A program made the translations under genes and the position numbers. Positions 26,321 to 36,500 of a DNA stretch of 64,000 bases are shown here, one piece after another; positions within the stretch are counted from its first letter, which is position 1, and each line of letters begins with the position of its first letter. The DNA is from Chryseobacterium indologenes (GTDB taxonomy: Bacteria > Bacteroidota > Bacteroidia > Flavobacteriales > Weeksellaceae), in NCBI GenBank assembly GCA_002439165.1, contig DJTE01000040.1:80578-144577 (forward strand). The letters run 5' to 3'. The notes beneath the pieces were generated by a model. It did not search any database, was not told the DNA's origin, and worked only from the letters and a program-made list of their open reading frames with translations.

Positions 26321-26678
26321 TGGTATTATACGAATGTTTGCCTTTTAGCAAAGCCTGCACATCCGAAAGTTTATAATAATTTTTGCGGTTAAGCTTGGAG
26401 TAAGGCAATAAGCCTTTATCCTTATAGGTCTGCAAAGTCCGTTTGGTAATGTTCATCATCAGGCACACTTCCTGGTTATCGAGCCATTTCTCTTCTTTGA
26501 AAATCGGGGTATATTTCCGAGTAGCGTTTTCGGTCAGTTCCAAAAGTGCTTTCAGCTCTTTTTTCATTCCATCCAGTAGGGATTTTTGTATTGCGATAAC
26601 TTCCATATTCTGCTCAATTTTTCTGTGGAAGTCTAATTTATAATGGCTTATTACATAACTGGGAAATGTTGTAGTCAT
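26295..26678 (-). CDS. Helix-turn-helix DNA-binding protein (excisionase-like)
   Basis: A 127-residue protein of the same family as its overlapping neighbour. The HTH reads WLDNQEVCLMMNITKRTLQTY, followed by a wing (LLPYSKLNRKNYYKLSDV), and an N-terminal helix (EQNMEVIAIQKSLLDGMKKELKALL) may form a coiled coil. It is the first gene of a two-gene operon. Its start codon lies inside the second unit of a 20-bp-period repeat (26670-26702) that also precedes other ICE operons, so this protein could be autoregulated or be the factor that binds that repeat. That link is inference. Confidence 0.8.
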   Translation of the reverse strand: MTTTFPSYVISHYKLDFHRKIEQNMEVIAIQKSLLDGMKKELKALLELTENATRKYTPIFKEEKWLDNQEVCLMMNITKRTLQTYKDKGLLPYSKLNRKNYYKLSDVQALLKGKHSYNTNDNGFTDE

Positions 26679-26702
26679 TGGCGTTGAGAGGCAGTGTTTG
26701 GC
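26670..26702 (-). repeat. ICE direct-repeat motif (copy A)
   Basis: On the minus strand GCCAAACACTGCC (26690-26702) and, 20 bp further, GCCAATGACTACA (26670-26682). The second unit contains the start codon of the HTH gene. Confidence 0.65.
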
Positions 26703-26722
26703 TGTTTTCTTTTGCCGTAAAC

Positions 26723-26755
26723 AAAAAATCGGATAGCCTTTTGGGTTATCCGATT
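26723..26755 (-). terminator. Terminator between the 97-residue gene and the HTH operon
   Basis: AATCGGATA / TATCCGATT, a 9-bp stem extended by CC/GG, with a T run on the minus strand. It separates the end of the tra-side transcript from the HTH operon. Confidence 0.85.
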
Positions 26756-26783
26756 CGTTAAAAAGTTTATAGGGAAATTTCTA

Positions 26784-27077
26784 TCAACGTTTGGTAGGCT
26801 GTTCAATTTTAACTTCCTGTTGTTTTTTCTCCCTTTCTTTTTTCATCTGTGTATAAGACCAAAGAATAACAACGCCAAGAATAATTAAAGCATAGGCAAT
26901 CCATTTACCAACACGTTCTATAAAACGGATAAATACAGATGCTTCAAAACTCGAAAAGCCCTCTGCACCCATCGCATTACGTCTGTAAAATTTCCTCCGG
27001 CTTATCCAGTAGATAAGACCTATACCGATAACAAGCGGAATAATTCCCATTACCAATTGAGAAGTAACTGCATCCAT
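26784..27077 (-). CDS. Small membrane protein of the ICE
   Basis: A 97-residue protein with two membrane segments (LVMGIIPLVIGIGLIYWI and WIAYALIILGVVILWSY) joined by a basic loop, then a Lys/Glu-rich tail. I do not recognise a domain. It is transcribed with or after the tra genes; a hairpin with a T run (27136-27162) lies between it and traQ, so it may be expressed at a lower level or from its own start. Confidence 0.65.
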   Translation of the reverse strand: MDAVTSQLVMGIIPLVIGIGLIYWISRRKFYRRNAMGAEGFSSFEASVFIRFIERVGKWIAYALIILGVVILWSYTQMKKEREKKQQEVKIEQPTKR

Positions 27078-27135
27078 ATTGTCAAAATTATATCAAATAA
27101 ATTTAAACAAAACATCCTTGGTTGAAAATCAAAAG

Positions 27136-27162
27136 CAAAAAACCGACCTATAAAGTCGGTTT
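27136..27162 (-). terminator. Terminator downstream of traQ
   Basis: AAACCGAC / GTCGGTTT hairpin; on the minus strand it is followed by TTTTTGCTTTT. It ends the main tra operon. Confidence 0.75.
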
Positions 27163-27185
27163 TGTCGTTGTCAAAGTTGTTGTTC

Positions 27186-27635
27186 TTAATCACTACTATT
27201 GAACTGAAAACTTAATTGCTTTTCATTCCCGAAGCTGTCCGAAATCCAAACCTCAAAGGATTGTGAAACAGCAGATGTTGAAGTGTAGTACAAGCGAAAC
27301 TGCTCTGTTGGTAATGAATACAAATCGTTCGGGAGGTACGGTGGTTCATCGTAGTATTGCAATGTTCCTGTACCGTCAAACTGAAAATAGCGAAGAAAAT
27401 ACTGAGTGTTCGTGTAGTTTCCTGTTCGATGTATGGTAATGCGGATCTCTACCGTCTGCCCATCGGCAACATCTTTGGGTACCGGCATTACATTTACCTC
27501 AAAAGGAAAATCGTTCTGTATTTCGAGTTCATCATCTTTGCTACAAGATACCAAAGAAACCGAAGCTGCGAGAATTGCCAACATTAAGTATATCGGCAAT
27601 AAGCCTATTCTGAATTTATTGAATATTGCTATCAT
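27186..27635 (-). CDS. traQ: TraQ-like DUF3872 conjugation lipoprotein
   Basis: A 149-residue protein of the DUF3872 family that is encoded at the end of Bacteroidetes tra operons. A hydrophobic signal ends in the lipobox-like LVSCS (Cys31), so it is likely a lipoprotein. The rest is beta-rich (VEIRITIHRTGNYTN, FEVWISDSFGNEKQLSF). Its role in the mating apparatus is unknown. It follows traO by 12 bp and is closed by a terminator. Confidence 0.85.
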   Translation of the reverse strand: MIAIFNKFRIGLLPIYLMLAILAASVSLVSCSKDDELEIQNDFPFEVNVMPVPKDVADGQTVEIRITIHRTGNYTNTQYFLRYFQFDGTGTLQYYDEPPYLPNDLYSLPTEQFRLYYTSTSAVSQSFEVWISDSFGNEKQLSFQFNSSD

Positions 27636-27647
27636 TGTTTTTACATT

Positions 27648-28208
27648 TTAAAAGTTAAACCTTAATCCCACACCTGCGGAGGGGCGGAACTGTTTCATAT
27701 CCGTACCCCATACGACCTTAGTACGTCCTTGCAGAACTAACACAAAACGATCTGACAGGTACGTTTCAAAAGTGAGCCTTCCACCGGCTCCGTAGATGAA
27801 GTTGTCTTCATTCAAAACCTTTGCTCCATCATACAACATTGTTTCGCCACGGTTGATTGTTTCATAACCCAGTACGCCTGTTATAGCTGCATTCAGCGTG
27901 ATGTTTTTACGGGCATCGCCCAAAAGAAAGAAACTATAACCTCCCTCAGCTGTGTAGGTTTCCTGTGGTATGCGAAGATCTTTGTAGTTGTGGTATTGAT
28001 GGGTATATTCCAACGCCCATAGCTGATAATTGCCGTTTTTGCCGTTTACAGTCATACCAAGGCTGATGTAATAATCGTTGCCGATTTTATCATCGGATAA
28101 TACACCAACATTTACTTCCAATCCTTTTTGTTTAGGCAACATTCGTTGCGCTTGGCTGGTTGTGATGCCTATCAGTATAAGCATCACAGTATAGATATAC
28201 TTTTTCAT
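27648..28208 (-). CDS. traO: Conjugal transfer protein TraO
   Basis: A 186-residue protein with a signal peptide (MKKYIYTVMLILIGITTSQAQ), exported, and rich in beta strands. It ends in an aromatic residue (VGLRFNF), as outer-membrane beta-barrel proteins do. The TraO family is a fixed member of Bacteroidetes conjugation operons and is thought to sit in the outer membrane. It is 20 bp from traN. Confidence 0.9.
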   Translation of the reverse strand: MKKYIYTVMLILIGITTSQAQRMLPKQKGLEVNVGVLSDDKIGNDYYISLGMTVNGKNGNYQLWALEYTHQYHNYKDLRIPQETYTAEGGYSFFLLGDARKNITLNAAITGVLGYETINRGETMLYDGAKVLNEDNFIYGAGGRLTFETYLSDRFVLVLQGRTKVVWGTDMKQFRPSAGVGLRFNF

Positions 28209-28228
28209 ATTATTGCTTTAAAGGTTTA

Positions 28229-29122
28229 TTAAAATTTCAGATGCATATCGTTGATCAATCGGGCTTTTATCAAATCCGAATTTTCTACCTGAAGTGTTTG
28301 ATGACGACCACCGTTCTTCTCGAAAATCTCAACCAACAGTACCTTATCATCGGCAATAGTGAATTGGTCTAACAGGAAAACATTTTGTTCGGTGGTTTGT
28401 CCCGAAATTTCTGTAAGTGGTTTATAGGTACGAAGCGGTATCATCGGGCGTTCCTGTACTACGGTTCGTTTGGCAACCTTTTTATCAACTACCTTGAAAT
28501 TCACAAAGTCGATATTGAACGGTACATTGCTGCGATTTCTCAATTCCGTATGGAAATAGTATTTACCATTGTGTATGTAAATTCCTTTCAGAATAAACTG
28601 AATGCCGAAACTCTTAGCCCCAATATGCTTTACAATGCGTTTGTCCTTTTTGTAAATAGTTTCCAAAAGCAAGCCCGCCAATGAGGGAGAATTGTTGCCC
28701 AATTCTTCAAAAAGCACATCGTTACCGTTGGCTTTGTCCACTGCTTTTTGCATTGTCAAAAGGTCATAGCTCAATGCTTCGGGATACCCGCTGTAATACA
28801 CATTGAAACTGTAAAAACGTCCGTCATTCGTGATAACGGAAAAATTGGTTTCCGCTTCAAAATCCCTTACCGATGCTTTTACACGCAATACATTTTCGGC
28901 ATCTTCCGCTTTTCCTGCAATTAGGTATTCACTTCCCAAATCCACGTAACGAATGGCAGTCGGGAAAATCAGGTGCGAAGTTTTATCGTAGGTCAATTCC
29001 ATACGGTACGGTTCTATCTTGCCCAGGGCAAGCGGTGTTCTAATGCTGTCCTGTGCATAAGATTGTACGGCAAAGCCAAGTATGAGGGCAATTGCCCAAA
29101 AAGTTTTAAAATGATTTTTCAT
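28229..29122 (-). CDS. traN: Conjugative transposon protein TraN (VirB9-like)
   Basis: About 297 residues with a signal peptide (MKNHFKTFWAIALILGFAVQSYAQ). The family (DUF4138) corresponds to VirB9/TrbG, the periplasmic/outer-membrane part of the type IV channel. Beta-rich regions are seen, for example YDKTSHLIFPTAIRYVDLG near the N-terminus and KYYFHTELRNRSNVPFNI. I prefer the ATG at 29122 over one eight codons upstream because the signal peptide begins there. It lies 23 bp after traM. Confidence 0.92.
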   Translation of the reverse strand: MKNHFKTFWAIALILGFAVQSYAQDSIRTPLALGKIEPYRMELTYDKTSHLIFPTAIRYVDLGSEYLIAGKAEDAENVLRVKASVRDFEAETNFSVITNDGRFYSFNVYYSGYPEALSYDLLTMQKAVDKANGNDVLFEELGNNSPSLAGLLLETIYKKDKRIVKHIGAKSFGIQFILKGIYIHNGKYYFHTELRNRSNVPFNIDFVNFKVVDKKVAKRTVVQERPMIPLRTYKPLTEISGQTTEQNVFLLDQFTIADDKVLLVEIFEKNGGRHQTLQVENSDLIKARLINDMHLKF

Positions 29123-29145
29123 TGTTTTATTATTTGAATTCAACA

Positions 29146-30486
29146 TTATTTTTTAGATACCAAGAAGACCTGATGTCCTGCTTTCAGTGTTACCTTTGGC
29201 GTTCTTACTTTTTTGGCGAAATAGCCCGAAATACCCTGTACTACGCCACGGCTAAGGTCTGCGGCAACTTGCTGTCCGGCATTTTGAGTAAGCATCAAGC
29301 GTGTTCCTGATTGTTGGCTCATATTGCCTGCCATTTCTGTAAGGGCATTCATTTCAGGCGAATACGGAACATACAATCCTTGCTGTCCGTCCAAATCGTA
29401 AATGGTAATATCCACAGGGATGATGTTGCCCTCCAGTTCTATCGAAGTAATCTTTAGCTGTAATCGCCCTCCCTGAAATTTGGCATTAGCTGTTACAATC
29501 GTTCCTTTGGGAATGGTTCGTTGTGGTGTTTGGGCTGGCTCCAATAAACGAAGACGTACACCTGTTTCGCCAACTATTGTTTGTGTTTCGTGTACGCTTG
29601 CTTTTATACTGTTTTTCGGTTGTACCACCTGCTCAATGGAACCTGCGGTATAAAAGCCACGATTTTTGGTCTGGCTCCAATCGGCTAAAAATGCACTATC
29701 GCTGGGTTCACGGTATAAGGCAGAAACAGTGTTTTTCCTCATAGACGTAAATGCTACAAAATGCTCTTTTTGATTAGTAGTAGCAGTTCCTGAAGCATTG
29801 CTGTTATTGACAGGTAGAGCTTCTGAAGTACTCGTACTACCTTGGGGAAGATACTTTGCTGCCATCTGATAGGATTTTTCCATCAGTGCAAGCTGGTCAT
29901 CTATAGTTGCAGCTTTGGGTACATCTTTTTCAGCCAATTGCTCTTTCAGTTCGTCCAATTGCCTGCGGAGTTCTATTGTTTCCAAATTATCGTCCTGATA
30001 AAACGAACCCAATGTACTTTGTGCATTGCGGTAACTGTTTAAGATAGAATTTCCATATCTGCCGGAATTTCTTTCAGAACCATAACGATAGCTTTCCTCT
30101 TCTTCAGGTATTTCTTCTTCCATACTCTGGGAGCTGTCTGTATTCCAGTAATCTGAAAGCGTTGTCAGGGCATTTCGTTTTTCTTTATCCTTTTGTTCCA
30201 GCATTTCCTGTTCGTATGCCTTTTGCTTGTCCGACTGTAATCCTGCTTCAGTAGCCTGCGGAACTGCATCGTTCAGTCCAAGACTTTCGATTTCGTTCTT
30301 ATCTTCCGATGGTTTAAATATGAGATACATACAGCCTACAAAGACAATTCCCATCAAGCCGAATATGAGTGGCTTTTTCAGTTTATCGGCTTTGCTCTGC
30401 GTACTGTCTTGCAGCACATCAGCGGTTTCTTTCGGATTACCCTCGGTTACCCGAACCACCGTCTTTTTATTTTCATTTTCTTTCAT
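29146..30486 (-). CDS. traM: Conjugative transposon protein TraM (VirB10-like)
   Basis: A 446-residue inner-membrane protein with one N-terminal membrane segment (PLIFGLMGIVFVGCMYLIF, about residues 39-57). A periplasmic coiled linker (about 100-200) is followed by a C-terminal domain with RTIPKGTIVTANAKFQGGR and VYVPYSPEMNALTEMAGN-like elements, as in VirB10 proteins that link inner membrane and outer membrane in the secretion channel. The 5' end overlaps traL by 14 bp, so the two are coupled. Confidence 0.93.
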   Translation of the reverse strand: MKENENKKTVVRVTEGNPKETADVLQDSTQSKADKLKKPLIFGLMGIVFVGCMYLIFKPSEDKNEIESLGLNDAVPQATEAGLQSDKQKAYEQEMLEQKDKEKRNALTTLSDYWNTDSSQSMEEEIPEEEESYRYGSERNSGRYGNSILNSYRNAQSTLGSFYQDDNLETIELRRQLDELKEQLAEKDVPKAATIDDQLALMEKSYQMAAKYLPQGSTSTSEALPVNNSNASGTATTNQKEHFVAFTSMRKNTVSALYREPSDSAFLADWSQTKNRGFYTAGSIEQVVQPKNSIKASVHETQTIVGETGVRLRLLEPAQTPQRTIPKGTIVTANAKFQGGRLQLKITSIELEGNIIPVDITIYDLDGQQGLYVPYSPEMNALTEMAGNMSQQSGTRLMLTQNAGQQVAADLSRGVVQGISGYFAKKVRTPKVTLKAGHQVFLVSKK

Positions 30487-30760
30487 AAATCTTATTTTTA
30501 AAAATGGTTGATAATGTGTCCTGTAAGCTTGCAGGGCTTTCTCCTTTTCTGAGTACAGGGTTTTCCATATGCCTGATTTTCATATCGTTTTCAGACTTTC
30601 CCGTGTCGTACCAAACTTTGGCAATCACGCCTGCGGTAAGCATCAGATAACCCAAGAAAAAGTATAGGGTATATTTGTGCTGTTTGCGTACAGGCAGTTC
30701 ACGCCAGCGATCATCCAATTGGTCAAAGTGCCTGTCCATCTTTGCTCTTAATTTTTTCAT
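30473..30760 (-). CDS. traL: TraL-like (DUF3989) conjugation protein
   Basis: A 95-residue protein with one membrane segment (YTLYFFLGYLMLTAGVIAKVW). The basic N-terminus (MKKLRAKMDRHFDQLDDRWRE, read in parts) faces the cytoplasm. The DUF3989/TraL family is conserved between traK and traM in Bacteroidetes elements and its exact role is unknown. It overlaps the traM start by 14 bp. Confidence 0.85.
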   Translation of the reverse strand: MKKLRAKMDRHFDQLDDRWRELPVRKQHKYTLYFFLGYLMLTAGVIAKVWYDTGKSENDMKIRHMENPVLRKGESPASLQDTLSTIFKNKIYERK

Positions 30761-30777
30761 ATTGTAATGATTATCGG

Positions 30778-31212
30778 TTATCGCATTCGGAACCGTCTGT
30801 TTTGGTTAGACAACTGTTCTCTGGGCTTTTCGGAAACTTGTGCAATCGCTTCTTTTCTTGTCGGAACCGAATTTGTAGTGAGATCCGTTAATTTCGATTG
30901 CTTCAATAATTGCCCATACTGGTCTATTCTGTCAATATTCATTTTCTGAACATCGAAAAGACCGTCTTTGTACTTTATCCACATATTGCATTCAACCTTT
31001 GGCTTATCATCGCCATTCCATTCCAGGTAGGTTTTCAGCATCAGAATGTTTGGCAACATCGGTTTGTCTGTTCCATTATTACAAGCCTCCAAAAATCTGC
31101 TGATGCTATCTTTGATTTTGTCGGCATAGGCCGCTTCTGTTTGGAAATAGCCGTCATACCCTTTGTTCGTGAGGGTTTGTGCGAATGTGTCTAAGTCAAG
31201 TAACTGTTTCAT
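30778..31212 (-). CDS. Hypothetical protein within the tra operon
   Basis: A 144-residue soluble protein with no recognised family, between traK and traL. It is mostly helical, with MLKTYLEWNGDDKPKVECNM in the middle and a Gln/Arg-rich tail (REQLSNQNRRFRMR). Spacing to both neighbours is tight (11 and 17 bp), so it is part of the operon. It could be a regulatory or accessory transfer protein. Confidence 0.7.
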   Translation of the reverse strand: MKQLLDLDTFAQTLTNKGYDGYFQTEAAYADKIKDSISRFLEACNNGTDKPMLPNILMLKTYLEWNGDDKPKVECNMWIKYKDGLFDVQKMNIDRIDQYGQLLKQSKLTDLTTNSVPTRKEAIAQVSEKPREQLSNQNRRFRMR

Positions 31213-31223
31213 AACTTCTATTT

Positions 31224-31847
31224 TTAGCGTTCAATTACTTCAATGTCCCTGTTTTCCGTTACGGCAAACTTTTCGATATTAAAACCTTGTGGGTTATTAT
31301 CGGAACGGACAGAGTTCACGAGATAGCAGGACGTGATCAGGTTCCGTCTGGTTACATTGCTCGAACGGATGATGAATTGTTTGGCATAGGTTCGCACGGC
31401 ATACGGATAGGTATCGAAGTTGCAGACAACGCTATCCACCTCAATACGCTGCTGTACGTTTCCTGAAATGATACGGTTATAGTATCCTTTTTCCGAAAGG
31501 TCTTTGTAATAATCAAAGGCACTTTTGTCGGCAAGATTGAATGCCCTGCTCATATTGCTTTCTATAGCGTTTTTGTCGGGAGCAAGTGTAAAAAACAGCT
31601 CGTGAAAACGTCTGACGTGTTCCCTTGCTTCCACAGGTCGGTTGATACTTGCATCTTGCGATAAGGCAAGCATCAAAGATTTGCCGTTATCCAATACATA
31701 GATTTTTTGGCGTTGTTCTTCTGCAAAGCGGTAGGACTGCCATACGGCATATCCTACCACGCCAATACAGAGAACCGCAAACACAATGGCATATAGTCTT
31801 ATCTGCCTAAAGCTGTTTTCGATATTTCTTAGCGTTTTAAATTCCAT
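31224..31847 (-). CDS. traK: Conjugative transposon protein TraK (VirB8-like)
   Basis: A 207-residue protein with a short cytoplasmic N-terminus, one membrane segment (YAIVFAVLCIGVVGYAVWQ, about residues 19-37) and a periplasmic domain, the layout of VirB8-type assembly factors. ENSFRQIRLYAIV and ARRFHELFFTLAPD-type regions match TraK. The following 100 residues carry the strands ending EKFAVTENRDIEVIER. It is 19 bp from traJ and belongs to the core channel genes. Confidence 0.92.
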   Translation of the reverse strand: MEFKTLRNIENSFRQIRLYAIVFAVLCIGVVGYAVWQSYRFAEEQRQKIYVLDNGKSLMLALSQDASINRPVEAREHVRRFHELFFTLAPDKNAIESNMSRAFNLADKSAFDYYKDLSEKGYYNRIISGNVQQRIEVDSVVCNFDTYPYAVRTYAKQFIIRSSNVTRRNLITSCYLVNSVRSDNNPQGFNIEKFAVTENRDIEVIER

Positions 31848-31866
31848 TTTTTTGAATGATTTATTG

Positions 31867-32862
31867 TTATTTATTCATCAGTTTACCGCCGATGTTTCCT
31901 ACTGTAGATCCTGCACCAGCACCCGCAAGGTTTCCTGCCTTCATCGCTGTTTGATTTACATTACGAGTAAAGTTTCCTGCACCTCCGGCTTGGATTACCC
32001 AACCTGTTACTGTTGGAATTGTGAAGTAGCCAACGATACCGATAATCATAAAGATGATGTACACCGTATTGCTCGTATCGGGTATGTAGGTCGGGTCGGC
32101 AAGCATTGCTATATCCCTTTCCAGTATGAGGGATTGTATTCTTGCCAGCATCGAGCTGAACAAATCGGAAACAGGAAGCCAGAGATATACGCTGACATAT
32201 CTCGTGATCCACTGTGTGAGCGTGGACTGAAATCCGTCCCAAACGGAAATAGCAAAAGCTATTGGTCCGAGTATCGAAAGGACTATCAGGAAAAATGTTC
32301 GTATGGTATCAATAACTAAAGCCGCCGCCTGAAAGAGTATTTCCAATAAATTGCGAAACCAATCCTTTATTGCTTTCTCTATCTTGTAGGCTTGCCTGTC
32401 CATATACATTCCTGCCATTGTACCAACGTCCGATGGCGACCAGCCCAATTCATCCAGCTTTTTATCAAACTCTTCGTCTGATGCCATATAGGCGGTTTCG
32501 GGATTTCGTACCATTGCTTCGTATTCCAATTGGTCTTTCTGTTGCTGGAGTTGGTTGAGGTCAAGCACCTGGTCTTCGAGTATGGCGTGAGTTCCTGTAA
32601 CTACCGGGCTTAATACTGCATTAATGGTTCCCAACACGATGGTTGGAAAGAACATTATACAAAGACCCAGAGCGAATGGACGCAGTAACGGAAACACATC
32701 GATAGGCTCGGCTCGGCTTAAAGCCTGCCAAACCTTTAATGCTACATAGAACAACGCACCCAATCCCGCCAATCCTTTAGCCACAGCCGCCATATCACCT
32801 GCAAGCGGCATCATATCGTCGTAAAGTGAACGAAGGAGTTCGTGAAGATTATCCCATTCCAT
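31867..32862 (-). CDS. traJ: Conjugative transposon protein TraJ (VirB6-like)
   Basis: A 331-residue inner-membrane protein. Hydrophobic segments are visible near residues 20-45, 75-100, 185-210 and 270-290, for example FALGLCIMFFPTIVLGTINAV and TVYIIFMIIGIVGYFTI. The family corresponds to VirB6, the polytopic channel component. MEWDNLHELLRSLYDDMMPL is a typical TraJ start. It begins 2 bp after traI, in the same operon, so translation is likely coupled. Confidence 0.92.
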   Translation of the reverse strand: MEWDNLHELLRSLYDDMMPLAGDMAAVAKGLAGLGALFYVALKVWQALSRAEPIDVFPLLRPFALGLCIMFFPTIVLGTINAVLSPVVTGTHAILEDQVLDLNQLQQQKDQLEYEAMVRNPETAYMASDEEFDKKLDELGWSPSDVGTMAGMYMDRQAYKIEKAIKDWFRNLLEILFQAAALVIDTIRTFFLIVLSILGPIAFAISVWDGFQSTLTQWITRYVSVYLWLPVSDLFSSMLARIQSLILERDIAMLADPTYIPDTSNTVYIIFMIIGIVGYFTIPTVTGWVIQAGGAGNFTRNVNQTAMKAGNLAGAGAGSTVGNIGGKLMNK

Positions 32863-32864
32863 TT

Positions 32865-33497
32865 TTACCAGTATTTTTGGTTAGAAGTTCCGTAGAGTTC
32901 AAGAACTCTCTGTGCGTCGTTTTTCTTTTTCGCTCTTAGGTAGCTTACAGAAATGTTCTTATTAGTGTAGTAGCGTACAAGGCTGTGGTAATCCTTTACC
33001 TCTTTGTACACACGATCAATAATATCCATACGCTCTTTGTCGTTTAGCGAAAGGCTTGAAGAGGTTATGATCTGCTTTAGTTCCTTCAGTAGCTCGGTAC
33101 TTTCGCCCAGTAATGCCGAATAACCATTGCCAATTGCAGTCAACTCCTGAGCTGTGAAATTGGGATCGTTCATCATCTTGCCGAAATTCTGTACATACAT
33201 TTCGGATACATCACCTACCAGCAAAACCGTTTGTTGCACTTTACGGGCGTCCTTTACTAAGTTGTTGATGGCTTTCAGTTTGTCGTAATACTCTTTGCCT
33301 TGCTTATAGACTTTTTCAACCTCCTTAAAATTCTTAACCACATTACTTACTGTGGAGGATGTTTGTACAATCTCATTGGCGGAGTTGAGAATACCGGATG
33401 CAAGATTTGCAGGATCGGTTACTACAAACTGTGCTTTTGCGGAGGGTGTAACGGCAAGCATAATTGCCGTACACACCAGTAACATTACTTTTTTCAT
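32865..33497 (-). CDS. traI: Conjugative transposon protein TraI (DUF4141, VirB5/TrbJ-like)
   Basis: A 210-residue periplasmic protein with a signal peptide (MKKVMLLVCTAIMLAVTPSAKAQ) and a largely helical body (FKEVEKVYKQGKEYYDKLKA). DUF4141 proteins are the TrbJ/VirB5 counterparts of Bacteroidetes elements and may reach the tip of the conjugation apparatus. It lies 28 bp after the true end of traG, which is found only by joining across the group II intron. Confidence 0.92.
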   Translation of the reverse strand: MKKVMLLVCTAIMLAVTPSAKAQFVVTDPANLASGILNSANEIVQTSSTVSNVVKNFKEVEKVYKQGKEYYDKLKAINNLVKDARKVQQTVLLVGDVSEMYVQNFGKMMNDPNFTAQELTAIGNGYSALLGESTELLKELKQIITSSSLSLNDKERMDIIDRVYKEVKDYHSLVRYYTNKNISVSYLRAKKKNDAQRVLELYGTSNQKYW

Positions 33498-33525
33498 TGT
33501 TTCTAAATTTTTAAATGATTAATAA

Positions 33526-36500
33526 TTATTGATTTACTTGTTCACGCCTTTGCATAGCGATATGCTTGATGGCGAGTTCGACGTTGCCGTCGAGTTCCGA
33601 TGCGAGCTGCATCACTTCCATTTTTTCGGTTTCTTCCGTGGTATATGCGTAGGATAAGAACCCGGCGCCTTGCCATATTGACTATGGTAGGTTTCCAAGA
33701 ACTCTCCCCCGAACCGTACGTACCTGTCTCCAGGTATACGGCTCTCCATCAATTTATTCAGTCTAACTTGCCTGCGTGTATCTTATCGTGGCATTTTGAG
33801 CATAATGCCAAGGTTTTTCTTCTCCTTGCACTCATTCGTTTTTCCCAGTCTTGCTTACCTTTCAGGTCTTTCAATTTGCGTATATGGTGCATTTCCAATT
33901 TCTCGTTGGCACCGCATAATTCGCATTTCTGGTTTTGCAACCTTGTTATAAGGCTGTTTCTTCCTCCTGTAATGGTAACTGTGACAGGTAAACTATCCAC
34001 GTAAGCACCACGGGCAGCTTTTTGGCGTTTGAAACCCTCTTTGTAAAAGCGTCTGTACATTATATCTCCTTTCCTGTTTTTGTAGGGAATGGAAAATACT
34101 CCGTTGATACATCTTTTAGTCTTTTCCTGACTGATTGAAGTTTGGTATTTCAGTGCATACGTTTTGTACATACTGTACTCCAAGATGTAAGAAAATGACT
34201 GGACAAACGAGCTGTTGTTGGCAATTGAGTAATAATTGTAAAAGCCCCGTATTTCAGCGTTGTACTGACTGATGATTTCTAAGTCATCCAAGTCTTTCAT
34301 GTAATAGCGTGAGCGTGGTTTCCAAACTTCTGTGCCTTTTTTATTTACCAGTTTCATGGCATTATAGCTCAGTAGCTTTTTCTTCATCACGTCTACTGTG
34401 ACACGGAGTACAATCTTATCTCCGAAACATCTTACGGTTCTACCGTGCTTATCTCTCTTGGATTCATCGGAGTTTCGCACGGAGACATCAAAGCCTAAGA
34501 ATTTGGCTGGTTTCTTAGCATTAGTCACCAAGGTTTTTTCATCAGACAGTTCAAGTTTCAGTTTTTCATCAAGGTAAACCTTGATGTCTTCCTTTATCTT
34601 TTTGCAGTCTTCTTTGCTACCTATGACCCCGATAAGAAAATCGTCCGCATACCTAACGTATTTTAACTTTCTGAAACTGCCATCCATCTTGTCATAAGCT
34701 GGATATTTGTTTCTTTCCTGTCTCAACTCTTTGATGTCCTTAATCATCTGCTCTCTGACAGTTTCGTCTGTCTCACATTTGAGTTTCTTGGCCAAGCGGT
34801 ATCGTCTCTGTTCGTGTAGCCTGTACTGGCGTGTTGCCGTAGTTCTTTTACCCTTATCGAAGTCCTTGATATAATCCTTGACATATTTATCGAGTTTATC
34901 AAGGTAAATGTTGGCAAGGATGGGGCTTACAATCCCACCTTGCGGTGTGCCACTGTATGTTTTGTGGTACACCCAATCTTCAATATACCCTGCATTGAGG
35001 AACTTTCGTATCAACCGAATGAACCTGTCGTCAGCGATACGCTCCTTTAGGATACCAATCAATATTTCGTGATTGATATTGTCGAAGAAGCCTTTTATAT
35101 CGCCCTCGATGAACCACCGTACAGCAGTGAATGACTGTTGGACGCTTAATAGGGCTGTGTGACAGCTTCTATTGGGTCGGAACCCATGTGAAGTATGCTC
35201 AAAGCTACCCTCATAAATTGCTTCCAATATCATTCTGATAACCTCCTGCACTAATTTGTCATCAAAAGATGGTATACCAAGCGGACGTTTCTTCCCGTTC
35301 TTTTTCGGAATGTATGTCCTCTTGGATGGGTTTGGCTGATAGGTCTCGTTTCGCAACGATGCAATCAGCCTTTCAATGCGGGATATACTCATTCCGTCGA
35401 TGGTCTTTCCATCAACTCCTGCCGTCATATTGCCTACTTTACTGTAGATTTTCTGATAGGCGATAAAGTACATCTCTTCATTGAACAGAACCTTGTATAG
35501 CCTTTCGAACTTATAGTCCGTGTTTCCGCTGTGCCTTATTAGACTGTTCAATACTTTTTCTGGATTTCTCATAATGTCTCTCACATTTTCCGTTAATCGT
35601 ATTAAACTAAATTGACTGTCTCCCTTCGCCATGTACAGGGCTTTCCCCTGCTCGGACTACTACGGAGACTCCGTTGCCGTATCGGATATTCAGGAGCTTT
35701 TTCCATAGCCACGCCTGTGGCATTCCGACTTAGGCAATCCCCATTTAGACATATAGCAACTATTGGCACGTTAGATTGTCGGATGCGATGTTCGCCCTTT
35801 TCTGCTTATTGCAGTTACGTTGTGGTCTGTTTATGCTATCACTACTACCTGTCATTAGGATATTACCACAAAGTGACGTTGGTAACTGTCTTCCGTCACT
35901 GCCTAAGAACTGACCGTTCGGACTGTCGTTCAATCAATCAAGACTTCATCCTTATATCTAACTTTTCAACTCGCCATTCAGTCGCAACACGACAATTAGT
36001 TGACTTATGGCTTTTCCGACATGCTACACTCCCCGTCGGGTTTCCCGTTCGGATAAGTCGGCTGTTGATGGGCGTTATAAACACTTGCCCAGTGGTTGCC
36101 AAACCACATTCACTATATGCCCTTATGGGCGCACCAAATACTCTTCAAGACTAACTTCGGTGGCATAGACTGCCGAGTGCGTACCACCTAATCCAATCCA
36201 CACTTCTTTATAAAGCCGTGACGGATCGTTGTTCATATTGATGGAGAGTACCTGTCCTTTTTCTTTATCGGTAAGCCCGAGCATTGCCTGTATATCATCA
36301 AACTTGTTCATATACTTGCGTTGGTCTAAAAGGATTTTACAATCACTGTTGTTAATGATACTTTCCTTAACAATGGGCGACTGGATGATATCATCCACCT
36401 CCTGCGTTACCACGATGGCTTCACCGAAAAACTTCCTAACTGTTTTAAACAAATACTTTATATATTCTGCCATACCTTCCTTCGCAATCGCTTTCCACGC

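Larger units (their letters stand above)
33649..36134 (-). mobile_element. Group II intron inserted in traG
   Basis: The intron begins on the minus strand with GTGCGCCCATAAGGGC, the usual 5' consensus (GUGYG), and ends with CCTAC (AY end). Length is 2486 bp. Both boundaries are fixed by the traG frame. It carries a maturase gene (33758-35632) and a 34-nt domain V (33711-33744). It is in the same direction as traG, so it can splice from the tra transcript. Confidence 0.92.
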